Shown here piece after piece: positions 1 to 10,203 of a DNA stretch of 54,731 bases; position 1 is the stretch's first letter, and each line of letters opens with the position of its first letter. The stretch lies in NCBI RefSeq assembly GCF_000003815.2, contig NW_023365732.1, positions 8,362-63,092 of the forward strand. Reading direction: 5' to 3'. The translations under genes and the position numbers were made by a program. The notes beneath the pieces are model-generated. The model was not told the DNA's origin. It saw nothing but the letters and a program-made list of their open reading frames with translations, and did no database searches. Origin of the DNA: Branchiostoma floridae (Eukaryota; Chordata; Leptocardii; Amphioxiformes; Branchiostomatidae).

Positions 1-1184
1 GCCCGGCCTCCCGCTTAGCCGCGCCGTTTTCCCGGCAAATTTCTGGCGTTTTAACAATTTTCAAGCAAAAGAAACACACCACAAGAAAGAGAAACTTATA
101 TCCTTTATTTTGATGGGTAAATTTGCCTCTAGAACCGGATAGTTTTTGTACCGCGGGTGTGGGAAGATGGTAGTAAATTTACGGATTGCCGTACGGCAGA
201 GGGTTTTCGTGGTAGCGTTGAAATACCTAGTCAAACGTTCTTGAGACGTTTCGATGACGTCATTGCCTACTTATATATTCACATGCAATGCATTGGTCTA
301 ATTAGGCATTTATTTCATCTTTATGAATAGGTAATGCAAATTATTATGCGAGATAATTCACTTGATTATATATTTACTCCAATGGATCTGAAATATCACC
401 ATACGAACGCTTCATTCATTCGATGTAACCAGATGTTAAGAGGCTTTCAGTACCGACCACAACTGTTATCAAATGCGTAAAAGGGAGGTATAAAGATTGA
501 CGGGGATGTACTGTTGGTCGCCTAAGCCGTAAGTTTGTCCTCGAGAAAGAGAACTGGGAAGGGCCTTTGGAAGGGCCTTTGGAAGGGCTGGGTTAACATT
601 GCTTGAACCATTGATCCATCCAACCATCCAACCAAGAAAATAGTGGCCACAAGGCCATGCCGCGCATGGCGCGGCAAGGCAAAAAACAAAACAGACTTTA
701 TGTACCTTTGATGCAGTGTACACTGGATCTATAATGTGGTACTTCTCTCCACATTTTGTGCAAAAACTTCCCCTATACCAAGTCACCCAAATTACTACAT
801 GTAATTTATTCGTCTGTCACATAATGAAATTAAGAAGTTCATACTATTTTAAGGTAGAAAAAAAGGTTCAAGTCAGCATCATAACAAAGTACACCGTGAA
901 AGAGGTTTCAAGATTCCAAAATTTGAGTTCACATTTCTCATATTCTGCTGCAACACGACAATAGATATTTAATATAGCATGGCTGAAAAGGTTGTTCAGT
1001 GAAGTATGATTATACCGATTTTTCTTGTTGGACCTGTCCTGTAAAACCGGACGTAAAACAGTGGACCTGATGTTGGACCGATTCGAAAATGAACTAATTA
1101 TACTGACAGGCGTCCACATGTTTGGGGCTTACATGTCGACGCATATAACAAGAGCGTAGAGAGTTTATAGTCATTTTTACCGAG

Positions 1185-1275
1185 TACTGTAAATGCATTT
1201 ACGTTTGTGGGGATTTAAATTTAGCGGTAGAGGGAAAATGGAGTATTCGCGGTGGTTCTGAGTTCGCGGGTGCAC
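1185..1275 (+). mobile_element. MITE fragment, 'TGTAAATGC' family (one of several copies)
   Basis: The stretch starts with TACTGTAAATGCATTT and runs into alternating 'ttcgcggtggtt' and 'cgcgggg' motifs. Related copies are at about 2868-2965 and at the matching places in duplication copy 2 (11388-11478 and 13076-13172), and more complete copies are at 14910-15083 and 38208-38350. There is no coding capacity. It is probably a non-autonomous inverted-repeat DNA element; the superfamily is not determined. Confidence 0.6.
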
Positions 1276-3047
1276 CATCCATGCATGTGAGTACTGCACT
1301 GTAATGGAAAACCCGGCACATTTACCAACCGCCAGTCGGAAGCCACAAATAGTGGTTACTCGGCAAAGGTGCTACAAACGGACAGAACAGTCCACTTTTG
1401 ACTTTGACAGTGCTGGCGTGATCAACTGTTATTGATCCGTAACTACTCTCTTAATACATAGTACAGACAGTACAACTTTCCTACCATGGTGTTATACACG
1501 GTGAAATGAATAATTACGAACCCCAAAAAAAGTATTCATGTGTATTCACAGCACCTGAGCAGAAAAAAAGTATGTATTATAGAATCTTGTCATCAAGTCA
1601 CAATTTTATACAACATAAGTTGACACTACAGTAACACTAAACAGTGATGTTCACGGCGTATGAAAACGACTTTGTTTTGCCGTGGGAATGTTTTAAATAT
1701 AAACTAGTCCCACAACCACTTGACTTGTCAGCCATATTTGTCCAAATGGGAATTGGTCGCGATCGGCTATCACATATTTTCACGGCTTGCTATTGTATAC
1801 TGATGGTGAAAATGTGGAAAAAAAGTAACGCAACAAGTTGCAAATTCAACCTGAATGAATTTTTTTAAATACAAAATATTTACAGCCATCTGAATTCCGA
1901 CAATACGCCTCAGATTACGTTTAAACACCCCTATAACTAAATGGGTAACACCTGAATATACAGCTGACATAACTCTAAATGAACACATCACACGGTCTCT
2001 TTTGACTTCTGTATTCAGAGGAAGAGGGCACGACAAGTAAACCCTCAGGTAAGGACTCAGCGATGTGTAGTGTACATTCGACACCGATGCTGCGGTTTCC
2101 ACTAAGATGAATTAACTATGATTTTGTGTGCATTTTTGGAAGAAGTTTTAACAACATGCTCACAAAAATGGTATGCTTAGAAATCCAGTAAGGTGTCCGA
2201 ACTCAATATTTGATAACTTCCTAGATTGACTATGACATAGTTTTCATTTTATACGCTTGTGGTTTATAGAACAAAGTTTGATAGAAGCACAAACCGAAAG
2301 AAAATGATCAGGTGTTGATTCATGTTGATGGGACACAAGAACATTTAAGACCAGCAAATCATATATGTGTAGAACAGAGCAGGTATGGTACACGTATTTG
2401 TAAGTCTCGTGACGATCACCAGATGTGGGGGTGGCGTGAGAATATTCAAATTAGATACGCACTGTATTATCAACACTATATTGTATCATAAATTGTCACC
2501 AAAACTTATTTTCTTCAAAGATAAATTCTTAAAAGAGACGTACGTCAACAATGACTATATTGTTTGCCAAACCAAAGAAAAAGTATTACATGTTACTCGT
2601 CAAGGGCGCTACAAACGACCAGAACAGTCCACTTTTGACTTTGACAGTGCTGGCGTGATCAACTGTGACAGTCACTGATCTAACCATATCTACCCTCTGA
2701 TTACTAGTACAGTAATACTTGTAGTTGTATACCATGGTGTTATACAGTAGGTGTTATGTAGAAATGAATGAATGCGAACTAAATGTCATCATACTTTGAC
2801 AATGTAACGTTATACTACATACATGTTGTGAGAGGGGAGTGCCGTAGACGGCACGGACAGAACACAGAAGGGGAATGTTTGCGGTGGTTTTGAGTTCGCT
2901 ATGAAGAGGCCACCGCGAAAACCGCGAATATAAAACCATCGCGAAAGAGTCTGCATTTACAGTATATACAGTCAAACTTGATCTAAACAGGCAGGTAATG
3001 ATGCTTACATTAAAACGCCAGCGAAAGTTTTTAGTATAATACGTTCC

Positions 3048-3395
3048 CCTCTAGTTTATCAATTAAATCCGGCCCTTAAGATTTGATACTTGTATTGAAT
3101 ACGTTGGTGTATATGCAATCTAAATTCGTATTAAAAGTTCACGGGAGAGGTTTAGATAAGTAGCAGAGTGCTCTACAAGCCATATGGCAGCCGATTTTAG
3201 CATCCCCTTTGCTTGGGTATTTCCTATTTATTAATTCCCCTCTATCATTAATTAAATTCGGCCCGTAAGATTTGATACTTGTTTTGAATACGTTAGGGTA
3301 TGCGCTATCTAAATTCGTCTTAAAAATTCACAGGCCACTTCTAGATAAGTAGCAGATTGCTCTACAAGCCGTATACGTATGGCAGCCGATTTTAG
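3048..3395 (+). repeat. Diverged tandem pair, about 165-bp unit
   Basis: Two consecutive blocks (about 3048-3213 and 3235-3395) share 'cccctct', a 'ggccc.taagatttgata' core, 'gataagtagcaga.tgctc' and 'ggcagccgattttag', with many substitutions. The pair is older than the large duplication because it recurs at 13256-13604. No coding potential was seen. Confidence 0.7.
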
Positions 3396-3658
3396 ACCAG
3401 GCTGAAGTTGGCCGTCCATTGGGCCTACTATTTGTGCTTAATCGTTGATATCATACTTATTATTTATGTTTATATATACATACATCGGGCGGTAACAGAC
3501 AATATCTAGCAGTTATTGATATCCATTTAAGCTTTTAAAGGAAATTAGGAATTTTTTGTTTCTTCGAATGGGCGTCTGAATGGGATGCTATATTTTGTCT
3601 AATGACGAATCGGCGGCTGGATCGGCGGCTACCAATCGGCGGCCAACTTCAGCCTGGT

Positions 3659-3884
3659 GCACACAGCCCTTTGCTGTGAGCACACAGATCCTTTGCCGAG
3701 CATGCAGCCCCTTTGCTGTGAGCACACAGCTCCTTCCCCGAGCACACAGGTACTTCGCTGAGCACACAGCCCATTTGCTGTCAGCAGACAGCTCCATCGC
3801 CGAGCATGCAGCCCCTTCACTGTGAGCACACAGCTCCTTCGCCGAGCATGCAGCCCCTTCGCTGTGAGCACACAGCTCCTTCGC
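3659..3884 (-). repeat. 21-bp minisatellite (copy in duplication 1)
   Basis: Two related 21-bp half-units alternate on the minus strand: one built around TGTGTGCTCACAGCGAAGG, the other around TGCATGCTCGGCGAAGGA. Because 21 is a multiple of three, several frames stay open by chance and give repetitive Cys/Val/Leu/Ala/Arg peptides, which I do not regard as genes. Unique flanks (an 'atcggcggc' run on the left, a 'gtcccaatggtccttcgta' stretch on the right) are shared with the inverted copy near 8420-8985, so the array travels inside a larger repeat. Confidence 0.85.
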
Positions 3885-4506
3885 TAAAACAGGTTTTGTC
3901 CCAATGGTCCTTCGTACATTGAATCTGATTCTCGCTATCGCAAATCCAAACCTCGTTCGATCAAGTGACGATATCTCCGGCAACCCTTTGTTGTACTGGA
4001 CTGAGTAAGGACAGTCTGCAAAATACTAAAGAACAACAAAATGGGAGGCAGAGATGGCTTGACCTAGGAGCACTTGAAGTATGGTGGTAAAGTACTCTGG
4101 GCCAGACTTACAAATGTTTATAACTTAATAAAGGAAACAGAATACATACCAGGGCAGGTGACTTCGAAAAGGACCTTAAAGTTCCATTAAATATGCAATA
4201 GAACAAAGCCAACAAGGAAGACGTGGACTCACACCGCTTTATCACCCTACTTCTGGTAATATCTTAAGTCTGTGAGTCTCTACTCTACAATAGGCTGAAA
4301 CCTTGGTTGAAGTTAAAATGTTTCCCTCATGAACTGTAGAGTAGAGGGCAGGGCAGCCAGGGTGTAGTAACTTAACAACAGCCTACATGGTTCAAGATGT
4401 AATAAACCAATACCAGAAGAGACGGAGCAATGATGTACGGACACCAAAAGAGCGTACGACACAGTGTGGACAGATGGAATGTTACAAAATCAAGATATTT
4501 CATATT

Positions 4507-5486
4507 ATGTACTTAAACTGTATATGGTAACACAAGACACTAATCCTTAGGACAAGACAATACGTTTTTATATCGTGTGCATTATAAGAGATTACCAGTG
4601 TGTGAAAGAATTTGTAAATACTGTACATCTAAAGCAGTGGAAGACGGAACACATTTTATTTCCAAGTGTTCAGTCAACCAAACCGAAAGAATCACTCTGT
4701 TTAGAGAAGCCACAAACACATATCCCAACTTCCCCACATTCACAGACGAACAGAAAGCCACTTTTCTCATGAAATCGCAGAACCCACAAATTATAGAAAA
4801 GGTGGGGCTTTTCGTCTCCCTCTGCTTCCAACACAAGAAGTCAAACCCCAACCTGTTTAGAAATAGCCAACACTAGTATTAGAGTAGAATATTGTTTATA
4901 ACTGTTCATTGTCACTTGTATATCTCCTATGTTTACGAGTATACCATGTACTTGCAATTAGCCCTCGGGCATGAACTTGCAAATAAACTTCTTCCTTTTG
5001 AATGCATAATAGAGGCACGGAACTATTTCTATAGAAGTTTACGACAAAGCAAGGTGTATTCATATTGTGTGCAGAAACCGTATAACAAAATCACAGGCTG
5101 TTGTTCTAGAGAGGTGTAAGACAGGACAAGGTTTATTACTCTGTGATAGAGTATTGTTTTTGACGATGTAACGAGTGTTCGCATCTGTGTCTGTATGTCC
5201 CCTTTCCCGCATTCGTATTTACTTTGGCATGTCGTCTGCACGCAGCTGCGCGATGATGTATACGTTAATGTCGCGATAGCTTTTTTTTACAATCGATTTT
5301 ATAATTTCACAAATCACCCCTATATTTCTGGTATTGTGGAACATGTGGAACAGGCCATGTGGTTAAGGGGTTTGGTAATTGGGAGCAGATGTGGGGTCAT
5401 GTGTTCTCCAATGTACAACAGCTGTCGCGGCCGGCAAAGGAATTTATTAAAGGAACAGATGTTAGACTCTGGCTTCCTTACACATT
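4507..5486 (+). mobile_element. Insert with LINE 3' end, present only in duplication copy 1
   Basis: Copy 2 reads straight through this site (14713/14714). The 980-bp insert is bounded by CATATT on the left and CACATT on the right, a possible diverged target duplication. It encodes the C-terminal end of a non-LTR retrotransposon ORF2 (4577-4876): a Cys-x2-Cys ... His-x4-Cys knuckle (key stretch CKYCTSKAVEDGTHFISKC) followed by about 55 residues to the stop. A 3' untranslated part includes an AGCCCTCGGGCATGAACTTG signature. The 5' region of the LINE (endonuclease, reverse transcriptase) is missing, as is usual after 5' truncation. Confidence 0.75.
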
Positions 5487-5660
5487 GCGCCTAGTCAGTA
5501 CCAGTGTTATAATAAACAAGTACTGGTAAGCTATCAGTAATATTAAGGCTTCATTTTTTTTTTCCCGTTCGTCATTATTTGTCTGTCTGTGACTGTCCAT
5601 ATCATCGGCATGATGTACTAGTATATTATATTGTTGCAACTGATGCGGAGAAACTATAAA

Positions 5661-6165
5661 TAAATATTGTTTATTTTGCAAAATCATGCCCGAGGGCTAA
5701 TTTTTTTTGCATACACAGTCTCAAGAACTAAGAGAGGTAAGTACATAAAAGTAGTGTCTAATCAACTACATGATACTATGGATACTATTGTCGGGTTTGA
5801 CTTCTTCTTTGAAGGCAGTGGTTAATGAACTGTCCCACGTTCTGTATGATGGTGGGATTTTGTGCTTTTAATAGAAATGTAGTCTTTTGGTGATCATTTA
5901 GGTGGTAAAAGCTTGGGGAAATTGTGGCAACTGTTTGAAATAATGTTTTTCTTTCGGTTTCATAGTGGGTACACTGACTGATAAAATGTGTTTCATTTTC
6001 CACTGCATTCATTGGACAATATGTACATAATCTCTCGTGGACAGGGAGCTGTTTATAGCGGCCCCTTTCTATTTCTAACGGATGTGCGCTTGTTCTTATC
6101 TTACATATGGCTGATCTTTCATTAAACTCATTATGATATAGATAAAAAACAAGATGGCTAAATTT
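5661..6165 (-). mobile_element. 5'-truncated LINE, 3' end (same family as 4507-5486)
   Basis: Read on the minus strand, a frame from about 6130 to 5785 gives the LINE ORF2 C-terminus, with KIRTSAHPLEIERGRYKQ followed by the C-x2-C ... H-x4-C knuckle (LCTYCPMNAVENETHFISQC). The 3' untranslated region holds the same AGCCCTCGGGCATGA signature as the plus-strand copy at 4950-4975 and ends in an A/T-rich tail at 5661. That tail is exactly the right end of the large duplication. Confidence 0.75.
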
Positions 6166-6179
6166 TCAAAATAGACACC

Positions 6180-6535
6180 ATAGGCATCACAACTAACAAG
6201 GCATTCATTCCTGTATTAAAGAAGTGAAGTAGTGTAGTAAAAGTGATACTAGTGTCACATTGGTACATTGGTATCGCTTGCCAAGCTGGCAACTACATTC
6301 ATGGCTTCCATATTGGTGGCATTTTTACAACAATCCAACAAGTTTCACTTCTGCAGCTATAGTCATGGCTACCTCCCTAGTGTCACTTCTACTACAAGTA
6401 TGTTTGTTAGGCTACAACACAACATGTTTGCCTATTCTGGTCTATCTAATCATCCCCGAAGAGGAAAAAACTTGTAACTGTCTTTTCCACAGCTAGCTTT
6501 GATGCCTTGGTATTCAAAGAAACCAGTGTAGACTG
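6180..6535. other. No gene seen
   Basis: AT-rich non-coding DNA. Two overlapping short open frames here are not supported by any recognisable family or splice context. Confidence 0.5.
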
Positions 6536-6539
6536 GGGC

Positions 6540-6880
6540 TTTGTAGGACTGTAACGTTACAAGTTGTATCTGGGTCGAATTGTCTGAGACACACTTCTAA
6601 TTAGACCATAGCCACTATGCTTCATAGTCTTTGTAAGCTGACTTCTGTAGCTATACTGCATTGAGTATATGTGCAGCCATAATTGAATTCCTTATCTGTT
6701 TAAGACTGTTGTGTTATGTATATTTAAAAACCGTTTAAAGAGTAACTCCAATACTTGCTAAACCGTATTAGCCTGCCTGCCTTCACTGATGTGAACACCA
6801 TGGTGGTTTTGACCAGACTGAGGGCTGGTAGTTTACGTTAGTCAAATGTATTGGGTGATTTTGTAGTAAGAACCTTAGTA
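6540..6880 (+). repeat. Interspersed repeat with inverted partner at 47385-47700
   Basis: Shared landmarks in opposite orientation are 'acaagttgtatct', 'gtctgagacacacttct', 'ttccttatctgtt', 'caccatggtggtt', 'ctgagggctggtagtttacg' and 'gggtgattttgtag'. There are many substitutions and several indels, so the copies are old. No coding potential was found; the element class is unknown. Confidence 0.65.
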
Positions 6881-6894
6881 TTTAAGCCGTGGCC

Positions 6895-7095
6895 CACTGT
6901 TCATTGTACTTGTCGAACTTAAAGAGCTAGGTATGGGAGTTTTCCCGGTACAATGAACCTAGTCTCTACCAGCGGTCGCGTACTGTTCCCTAGCCGGCTA
7001 CACTCCTCTGGCCGGCCTACTCCTCTATTTGTTCTATTTCTACGGTTTTCCAGCGACCCGGAGTCTGGTAGAGACTACAATGAACCTGTAAATAC
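6895..7095. mobile_element. Small fold-back element
   Basis: Inner inverted halves GTCTCTACCAG (left) and CTGGTAGAGAC (right), plus outer 'gttcattgta' and 'tacaatgaac', frame a GC-rich centre with repeated 'ccggc' and 'actcctct'. It resembles a short MITE. Confidence 0.5.
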
Positions 7096-7099
7096 TGTA

Positions 7100-7500
7100 C
7101 TAGCATAAGTTTTCTCTGTCACAACCAGTGGAAGAATAGCTATTCAGTGATCTAAACCGTATTGATATCACTGTCACTTTCCTGCGTTTACGAATTAAAC
7201 TGATTTAAATCTTCTAATCAGCCCAGAGTTACGTCATGTATTTCACACTTATGACAGATGAATAGAAAAACTATACAAAGAAAAAATAATAATCTTAGAA
7301 AATGTCCAAGGTTTGTTCCCATTTCTTTATCAGCCGTTGATGTTGCATGTTACAGAAAACCTACAGAAAAAAAAACGTAATGCTAGATTGGAGGAGAAGG
7401 GAAAATGGAACGGAATACTTGAGGCATGGAAGGGTCGAAAGTTGACACCTTGAAGGTTAAAATTTAGTAAATCAGTAATTTAGTAATTTAGCAAAATGTA
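7100..7500. other. No gene seen
   Basis: AT-rich, featureless non-coding DNA between two repeats. Confidence 0.45.
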
Positions 7501-7509
7501 GTAAAAAGG

Positions 7510-7805
7510 GTTGCCGTCCCTCGGATAGTACGTAAAATGGAGGTCCCGTGTCTGGGGAGAGCCATACCCCAGGCACGTTAAAGAACCCACCACACGTGCG
7601 ATGGTGCGGTGTGAGTGGTTCAAAACCTACAGTCCCTTGGCCGCACCTGGGGCAATTACTGTCGTATGGAGGTCACCTGAGTGGCGCCGAATGGTAGCTC
7701 GCTCCAGACCCTTGCGATTTAGCCCCGCCTATTGTAAGCTCCTCGCAATTCAGCCCCTGGCGGCCGAGAGAGTAGTCGGCCCACCAAATAACAATAACAA
7801 TAAAT
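7510..7805 (+). mobile_element. SINE-like repeat tail
   Basis: The block contains 'gtctggggagagccatac', 'ccaggcacgttaaagaaccc', 'cacctggggcaattactgtc' and a (caataa)n-like tail at about 7788-7805. Related blocks occur at 35045-35300 (minus strand), 41440-41770 (plus, with a tRNA-like promoter box) and 52220-52470 (plus). The short open frame through it is only the repeat being read by chance. Confidence 0.65.
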
Positions 7806-7809
7806 AACA

Positions 7810-8400
7810 TACAACAAATAAAATGGCGCGAACTGTTATCCTGACATAAGGCGTAATTCTGCAAATTTGCAGAGACCGACCATCGGTGAGAATCGAGGGA
7901 TAAATTTTCTGCTTTAATCTAGCACTATTTTAGAAGTTCACTTTCTTCAGAACAGAATGTTTTTGCTACATTTTCATCTTATACGTCCCTCTAAGAACGT
8001 GAGGGCGGAGCCAATTTGGAGTGCCTTGCGTGCCGACGTGATCTCCATGTCCATAGCTATGTGTGATCTACTATGATGATTATATGGCACGAAGAATATT
8101 TAGCTTGAAGCATTATCATAAGCGGCCGTTGCCATATTAATAATTCAAATGTCATTACTGCAAATGTTAGAGCGTTATACACCACACCCAATGCAATATT
8201 AGAGCATCGAATTTGGAAATATTCTGGACAAGACAGTCGGTACGATATTGACATTTACTACAACATACTATATTTGTATCATTATTTCATACTTTGTGCT
8301 TTTAAAAAGAACGCAAAAACATACCGCAAATAGACCCTTTATTTATTGTACCCGACAATAAATCAGCACAGGATCGAGCCAGTAACGGTTTCCCGTCGGT
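7810..8400. other. No gene seen
   Basis: AT-rich DNA with no recognisable domain, exon or repeat boundary that I can support. Confidence 0.4.
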
Positions 8401-8419
8401 AATTTTCGGTGATATCCGA

Positions 8420-8985
8420 ACGCGTGAGGTCACCGAGCCCATTGATACGAAGGACCATTGGGACAAAACCTGTTTTAGCGACGGAGCTGTGTGCTCACAG
8501 CGAAGGGGCTGCATGCTCGGCGAATGAGCTGTGTGCTCACAGCGAATGGGCTGCGTGCTCGGCGAATGAGCTGTGTGCTGACAGCAAATGGGCTGTGTGC
8601 TCGGGGAAGGAGCTGTGTGCTCACAGCGAATGGGCTGTGTGCTCAGCGAAGTACCTGTGTGCTCACAGCGACGGAGCTGTGTGCTCACAGCGAAGGGGCT
8701 GCATGCTCGGCGAATGAGCTGTGTGCTCACAGCGAATGGGCTGCGTGCTCGGCGAATGAGCTGTGTGCTGACAGCAAATGGGCTGTGTGCTCGGGGAAGG
8801 AGCTGTGTGCTCACAGCAAAGGGGCTGCATGCTCGGCGAAGGATCTGTGTGCTCACAGCAAAGGGCTGTGTGCACCAGGCTAAGTTGGCCGCCCATTGGT
8901 AGCCTAAGATCCAGCCGCCGATTCGTCATTAGACAAAACATAGGATCCCATTCAGACGCCCATTCGAAGAAACTAAAAATTCCTA
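8420..8985 (+). repeat. Inverted, expanded copy of the 21-bp minisatellite element
   Basis: The array itself is about 8481-8874 and is longer than the 226-bp arrays in the duplications. On this copy the plus strand carries the TGTGTGCTCACAGCGAAGG / TGCATGCTCGGCGAAGGA alternation. The flanks mirror those at 3545-3945: 'gaaggaccattgggacaaaa' on the left; 'ggccgcccattgg', 'gccgattcgtcattagacaa' and 'cagacgcccattcgaagaa' on the right. The shared flanks make it a dispersed element with a variable internal array rather than a stationary satellite. Confidence 0.8.
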
Positions 8986-8999
8986 ATTTCATAGAGAAT

Positions 9000-10195
9000 T
9001 GTCTAGGGGATTGGTGCAAAAATTGCTCAAATTATGGTTAAAGCATGAAACTTGGCATATGTGTTCAGTACAAAAATGGAAACAAGTCTAGGGGTGGAGC
9101 CAAAAGAAGCCAGATCTAGATTTTACATGGCAACTGTTGCTAGGCTTTTATGAAAAACCTGTTGTATTTTATAGCATATTGAGGGGAACTGATTTAAAAC
9201 AAGAAATCTTTTTAAAAAAGTTGTGCCTTGCCGCGTGTTAGGGATATCGTCAGGAAAAAGTAGGTCAGCACTTCAAACCCGGCAAGGCAAAATGCTGTGC
9301 CTTGGCAAAAACACAATACAATGACTGTTTTTACTGTTTCTGAAAGAGCTAACCAAGAGGAGTAAAATGCTTTTTAGATTAAGCGAATAGCTTGAAGGGT
9401 TGCTGAGATATGGCTCCACAAAGTTGCCAAAACCTACCCTCAGATATGGCCGGCTGCGCGATAAACGATGAAAATTAAGAAAATACCTTTTTTGAGGGGT
9501 GATGAAAAGGTAAGTAAAGGCTGCAAAGCTTGTTTTATCTTATTTCCCCGTAATATGTACTACATAGAATCACTCCACAGAGTTCTGAACATTCATGGCA
9601 TTTTATTATGCTTTTACACAGGGTCGAAGTATGCAGCACCCACTGGTGTCCTTTCACACAATAATTGTCATCTTACCTTATTCTTTAAGAAATAAGTAAA
9701 TTTGGGTTTAAAAGTTCACATTTTGGGTTACAGTCAATGGTGTTTTTTGCACCAGTTGAGTCGCATTGTAGAAGATTAAATATCATACTTCATATACTTT
9801 TGCAATGTACACAACATTATGGTATCTTATATTACCAACAATGTCACATCTATAGAATATCAGCAATATTAATTGCCTTATAACAAGGTCAACTTGGTCA
9901 AGGTGAAAGGTAAGTGTGTGAATATGTCGCATTATTTTCATGTTGAGCCATGATGTTACACTGTATCAACAGCACAACTTTACACTTAGATAATAGAATA
10001 TAGAAGGCAGATGTTTGTACTAATAAGAGATAAAATATCAATAGGTAGACATTGTGTAAACACTAAATTTATTAGGACAAGTTCAACATTTTTCAAGGTC
10101 AAAGGCTCAGTCTTCAGGATACATACAATCGACACAGATTTCTTTGAGAAACATGCCGATGACATCAAAACAGCCGGAAGTGTGGAACCACGATC
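9000..10195. other. No gene seen
   Basis: AT-rich non-coding DNA. Open frames at 9468-9695 and 10011-10346 match no family I recognise. The second runs into the duplicated repeat and lacks support as a gene. Confidence 0.45.
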
Positions 10196-10203
10196 CGAAG
10201 CCC

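Larger units (their letters stand above)
1..5660 (+). repeat. Segmental duplication, copy 1 (about 4.68 kb plus a 980-bp insert)
   Basis: This stretch repeats almost base for base at 10204-14880. I spotted only about twenty substitutions and small indels, plus a large insert at 4507-5486 that copy 2 lacks. Homology stops at 5660 (copy 2: 14880), where a minus-strand LINE 3' end begins. The left limit is unknown because the window starts inside the repeat. No host gene is recognised; the small open frames are low-complexity or unsupported. Inside are a MITE-like GC-box repeat (about 1185-1275 and 2868-2965), an internal partial duplication (about 1372-1500 versus 2593-2750), a diverged tandem pair (3048-3395) and a minisatellite (3659-3884). 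Confidence 0.9.

Noticed and set aside
1770-2102. 110-codon minus-strand frame, repeated in copy 2 (11975-12307)
   Set aside because: The conservation is explained by the recent duplication of DNA; there is no domain, and shadow frames overlap it.
3588-3983. Long minus-strand open frames of Cys/Leu/Arg-rich repeats (also 13796-14281 and the plus strand at 8409-8902)
   Set aside because: They come from a 21-bp tandem array that stays open in several frames at once; there is no splice or start context.
8302-8856. 184-codon minus-strand frame, the longest in the left part
   Set aside because: Read-through of the minisatellite; repetitive peptide only.
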